From Mycobacterium botniense (GTDB lineage: Bacteria > Actinomycetota > Actinomycetes > Mycobacteriales > Mycobacteriaceae): a stretch of 64,000 bases of DNA. Positions 61,373-64,000 of the stretch are shown one piece after another; position 1 is the stretch's first letter, and every line of letters begins with the position of its first letter. Made by a program: the position numbers and the translations under genes. The notes beneath the pieces were generated by a model. That model did not search any database and was not told where the DNA came from. It worked only from the letters and a program-made list of their open reading frames with translations. The DNA is taken from assembly GCF_010723305.1 (NCBI RefSeq), contig NZ_BLKW01000002.1, positions 930,001 through 994,000 of the forward strand, written 5' to 3'.

Positions 61373-62245
61373 TCACGCTTCGTCAAGAAGCTCGAGCAAA
61401 TAGCCGCCATACCCCGATTTGATCAGGGATTCGGCTCGTTCCCGCAACTGGTCGTCGCTGATGAACCCGCGGCGCCACGCAACTTCTTCTGGCACACCGA
61501 TCTTCAGACCTTGGCGTCGTTCGATAGTCCGGACATAGTTCCCGGCGTCTAACAGCGAATCAAAGGTTCCCGTGTCAAGCCAGGCGGTCCCTCGACGCAG
61601 GACTTCTACCGACAAATCACCCCGGTCGAGGTATGCGCGATTTACGTCAGTGATCTCGTACTCACCGCGATCCGATGGCCGCAGCGAGGCTGCAATGTCG
61701 ACTACATCATTGTCATAGAAGTACAGTCCGGGCACCGCATAATTCGATCGAGGACGCTTTGGCTTCTCCTCAATACAAATCGCGCGGCCGTGCGCGTCGA
61801 ATTCGACGACCCCATATGCTGTCGGATCGGATACCCGATAGGCAAATATTCCGCCTCCGTGGATCTCGCTGAATCGGCTGAGCTGGGCTCCCAAGCCGGG
61901 ACCGTAGAAGATGTTGTCGCCCAAAATGAGCGCCACGGAGTCCGTCCCGATGTGGGTTTTGCCGATCACGAATGCTCGAGCGAGCCCATCCGGTGTCGGC
62001 TGAACCGCATAACTTATCGAGATACCAAACTGCGAACCGTCGCCCAGCAGTCTGCCGAATGCCGCGGCATCGGTCGGCGTTGTGATCACCAGGACGTCGC
62101 GAATTCCTGCAAGTATCAGAGTCGACAACGGATAGTAGACCATCGGTTTGTCGAAAACTGGCAGCAGCTGTTTGCTGGTGCCCATGGTGATCGGGTGCAG
62201 TCGTGAGCCGGTACCACCGGCCAGAATGATTCCGCGCACACGCAT
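61373..62245 (-). CDS. rmlA: glucose-1-phosphate thymidylyltransferase
   Basis: A protein of 290 residues from the ATG at 62245 ([20 protein letters not shown]). It catalyses the first step to dTDP-L-rhamnose: dTTP + glucose-1-phosphate. The nucleotide-binding motif [43 protein letters not shown] and [17 protein letters not shown] follow M. tuberculosis RmlA (288 residues) closely. The frame is open 52 codons upstream, but those residues do not match the family. It may be a second copy in the genome, dedicated to this locus; that needs a genome-wide check. It faces the GT2-sulfotransferase gene. Confidence 0.95.
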   Translation of the reverse strand: MRVRGIILAGGTGSRLHPITMGTSKQLLPVFDKPMVYYPLSTLILAGIRDVLVITTPTDAAAFGRLLGDGSQFGISISYAVQPTPDGLARAFVIGKTHIGTDSVALILGDNIFYGPGLGAQLSRFSEIHGGGIFAYRVSDPTAYGVVEFDAHGRAICIEEKPKRPRSNYAVPGLYFYDNDVVDIAASLRPSDRGEYEITDVNRAYLDRGDLSVEVLRRGTAWLDTGTFDSLLDAGNYVRTIERRQGLKIGVPEEVAWRRGFISDDQLRERAESLIKSGYGGYLLELLDEA

Positions 62246-62641
62246 AGTCTGCCAGGTATCGGCGATACCGCCAAGACGCAGCGGAAAGCAATTGATTTTG
62301 CTGCCGAACTCGCCGGACCGGAAGTTCGCCTGTTGCACACCGATCGGAACCGCACGTGGCTGATAAGCCGAGCCGCATTGTGCCGCGGCGCTGTTTAGCA
62401 CACTAGCCGGAATTGGTGAGCCGCCGACAAATATCGTCTTCGCTGATTGGATTCGCTCAGCGCAGCCGTGGGCAGCGGCGGTCGCCGTCGGACGTGCTTT
62501 TCAATTCTGTGCTGGGGCACTCGATATCACCCATTTAAGCCGCGTTCCGAATCTGAGGGCGGATAACAGGTATCGCCGGACACTGCATGTTTTCATCGAT
62601 CGGGCGTACGCGTGCCCTAGATCCGAGCCTGGTCATGGCGT
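62246..62641. other. intergenic, no gene seen
   Basis: About 400 bases between two leftward genes. I see no supported ORF. It presumably holds the RmlA promoter. Confidence 0.4.
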
Positions 62642-64000
62642 CTAAACCAGCGGCCGCGGGAGTTCGATTGTGACAGCGTCATCGTAGTAGTCGTCCCAGT
62701 GCAGCGCGGGTTGTGGTTGGGGCGCCGGACGCGATCTCACTGGCCGAAGCAGTCGACCGGCCGGGCGCGGCCGAACTATCTGAGGCCACCAGAACCAACG
62801 CCCGAGCAGCGCAGCAATCGAGGGTGTCATGAATGAGCGCACGACCAATGTGTCGAACAGCAGGCCCAAACCGATCGTGGTCCCGACCTGGCCGATGATC
62901 CGCAAGTCGCTGACTACCATCGCGGACATCGTGAACGCGAATACCAGGCCCGCGTTAGTCACGACCTTGCCCGTACCCCCCATGGCGCGAATAATACCGG
63001 TGTTTAAACCGCCGGATATTTCCTCTTTAATCCGGGCGACCAGCAGCAAATTATAGTCGGAGCCCACAGCCAAGAGGATGATCACGGACATCGGCAGCAC
63101 CATCCAGTGCAATTTTATGCCGAGGATATACTGCCAGATCAACACCGAGAGGCCAAACGATGCGCCCAGTGACAGCGCTACTGTACCCACGATGACCAAG
63201 GCGGCAATAAAACTTCGCGTGATGATGAGCATGATGATGAAAATAAGACAGAGCGCACCAACTCCCGTGATCCATAGATCATATTTGGAGCCGTCGTGAA
63301 AGTCCTTGAATGTCGACGCGGTGCCGGCGATGTAAATCGTGGCGTCCTTGAGCGGTGTCGTCTTGAGCGCCTCCTCGGCCGCGGCTTTCACCTGATCGAT
63401 ACGGGCGATGCCTTCGGGGGTCGCGGGGTCACCCCTGTAGGTGATCACGAACCGAGCTGCTTTCCCGTCGGGTGACAGGAAAAAACTCATTGCCTGCTTA
63501 AAGTCTCGGTTCTCGAAAACTTCCGGAGGCAGGTAGAATGTGTCATCGTCTTTTGCGGCGTCAAAGGCCTGTCCCATCGCGGTCGCGTTTTCGCTCGATT
63601 CGTCAATCTGGCTGAAGATCCCCGACATAGTGCTGTGCATCGCCAGTATGTGCGTCCGCGTGGCCTTCGCCGTCGCGATCAGCTGAGGGAACTGCTCGAG
63701 TAGTTTGGGTAGCAGCGCGTCAACCTTGTCGAGGTCGTGCACAACATCACTGAATTTATCGGTCAGCGTATCGACATCGTCTAATATATCAAATATCGAC
63801 CTCAGCGACCAACATATCGGAATATCATAGCAATGCTTTTCCCAATAAAAGTAGCTTTTGATGGGCCGGAAGAAGTCTTCGAAATCGCCCATGTGCTCCC
63901 TCAACTCAATGACAACGTCGTGCATTTGCTTTGTCACGCCGATCGAGTGGTGGGTATAGGCTGTAATCTGTTTCTGTAATTCATACATGCGCTCCATCAG
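62642..64000 (-). CDS. MmpL-family lipid transporter, C-terminal part (5' end beyond the window)
   Basis: At least 450 residues of an RND-type exporter. It opens with a helical periplasmic part ([20 protein letters not shown]), then [17 protein letters not shown], and TM helices such as [20 protein letters not shown]. It has the RND motif [17 protein letters not shown], in which Asp-Tyr is the proton-relay pair, and ends [18 protein letters not shown] plus a Pro-rich tail. It matches the MmpL4-like transporters that move GPL to the cell surface. The start and N-terminal half lie right of 64000. Confidence 0.92.
   Translation of the reverse strand: MMERMYELQKQITAYTHHSIGVTKQMHDVVIELREHMGDFEDFFRPIKSYFYWEKHCYDIPICWSLRSIFDILDDVDTLTDKFSDVVHDLDKVDALLPKLLEQFPQLIATAKATRTHILAMHSTMSGIFSQIDESSENATAMGQAFDAAKDDDTFYLPPEVFENRDFKQAMSFFLSPDGKAARFVITYRGDPATPEGIARIDQVKAAAEEALKTTPLKDATIYIAGTASTFKDFHDGSKYDLWITGVGALCLIFIIMLIITRSFIAALVIVGTVALSLGASFGLSVLIWQYILGIKLHWMVLPMSVIILLAVGSDYNLLLVARIKEEISGGLNTGIIRAMGGTGKVVTNAGLVFAFTMSAMVVSDLRIIGQVGTTIGLGLLFDTLVVRSFMTPSIAALLGRWFWWPQIVRPRPAGRLLRPVRSRPAPQPQPALHWDDYYDDAVTIELPRPLV

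Noticed and set aside
61373..62401. Longer RmlA with a 52-residue N-terminal extension
   Set aside because: The extension does not match the family; [11 protein letters not shown] at 62245 is the normal start.

Overview
The window reads as a GC-rich slow-growing Mycobacterium chromosome. The evidence is an FHA-domain ABC exporter of the Rv1747 type, two L,D-transpeptidase-fold proteins, a Mas-like polyketide synthase with a fatty-acyl-AMP ligase, an MmpL transporter, and a PGRS-repeat protein, a feature typical of slow growers. I cannot name the species from sequence alone.

Left edge to about 6.1 kb: the right end of an integrated phage-like element. It has leftward early genes (a decayed primase-polymerase, helix-turn-helix/excisionase-like proteins and several tiny overlapping ORFs). 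It also has a rightward capsid-like gene followed by two overlapping small ORFs, and a leftward gene of unknown function. It stops at 6044-6093 with the 3' half of a tRNA-Gly(CCC), which marks an attachment site. The integrase and the intact tRNA should lie left of the window.

About 6.4-20 kb: cell-envelope genes. These are an L,D-transpeptidase, a secreted Ala/Pro repeat protein, a DUF7159-like protein and an Hsp70-like protein that both have a membrane anchor and a proline/threonine-rich outer tail, a secreted hydrophobic protein, a conserved protein, a SnoaL-like protein, a second YkuD-fold protein and the FHA-ABC exporter.

About 20-64 kb: a lipopeptide/glycopeptidolipid-like locus. Tailoring genes come first: sugar epimerase, Fmt/Rv2952-like methyltransferase, two further methyltransferases, an Rv2959c-like rhamnosyl O-methyltransferase and a GT1 glycosyltransferase. 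MbtH and 17 kb of NRPS follow, then an isoprenylcysteine-carboxyl-methyltransferase-like gene, a Mas-like fully reducing PKS and a FAAL. Beyond a PGRS/beta-propeller protein and an IS30 remnant lie a GT2-TPR-sulfotransferase fusion, RmlA and an MmpL. The simplest model is that FAAL and PKS supply an acyl chain, the NRPS adds four residues, tailoring enzymes glycosylate, methylate and perhaps sulfate it, and MmpL exports it.

The NRPS modules are C-A-PCP-E / C-A-PCP / C-A-PCP / C-A-PCP-E / C-PCP. The last module has no A domain and there is no release domain. Modules 1 and 4 are almost identical over 4.3 kb, and the A domains differ mainly in short core segments. As given, the NRPS genes carry about eight single-base indels relative to their own sister copies, mostly in homopolymers. 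The PKS and IS30 remnant each show one as well. I read most of these as likely sequence errors and describe the restored proteins.
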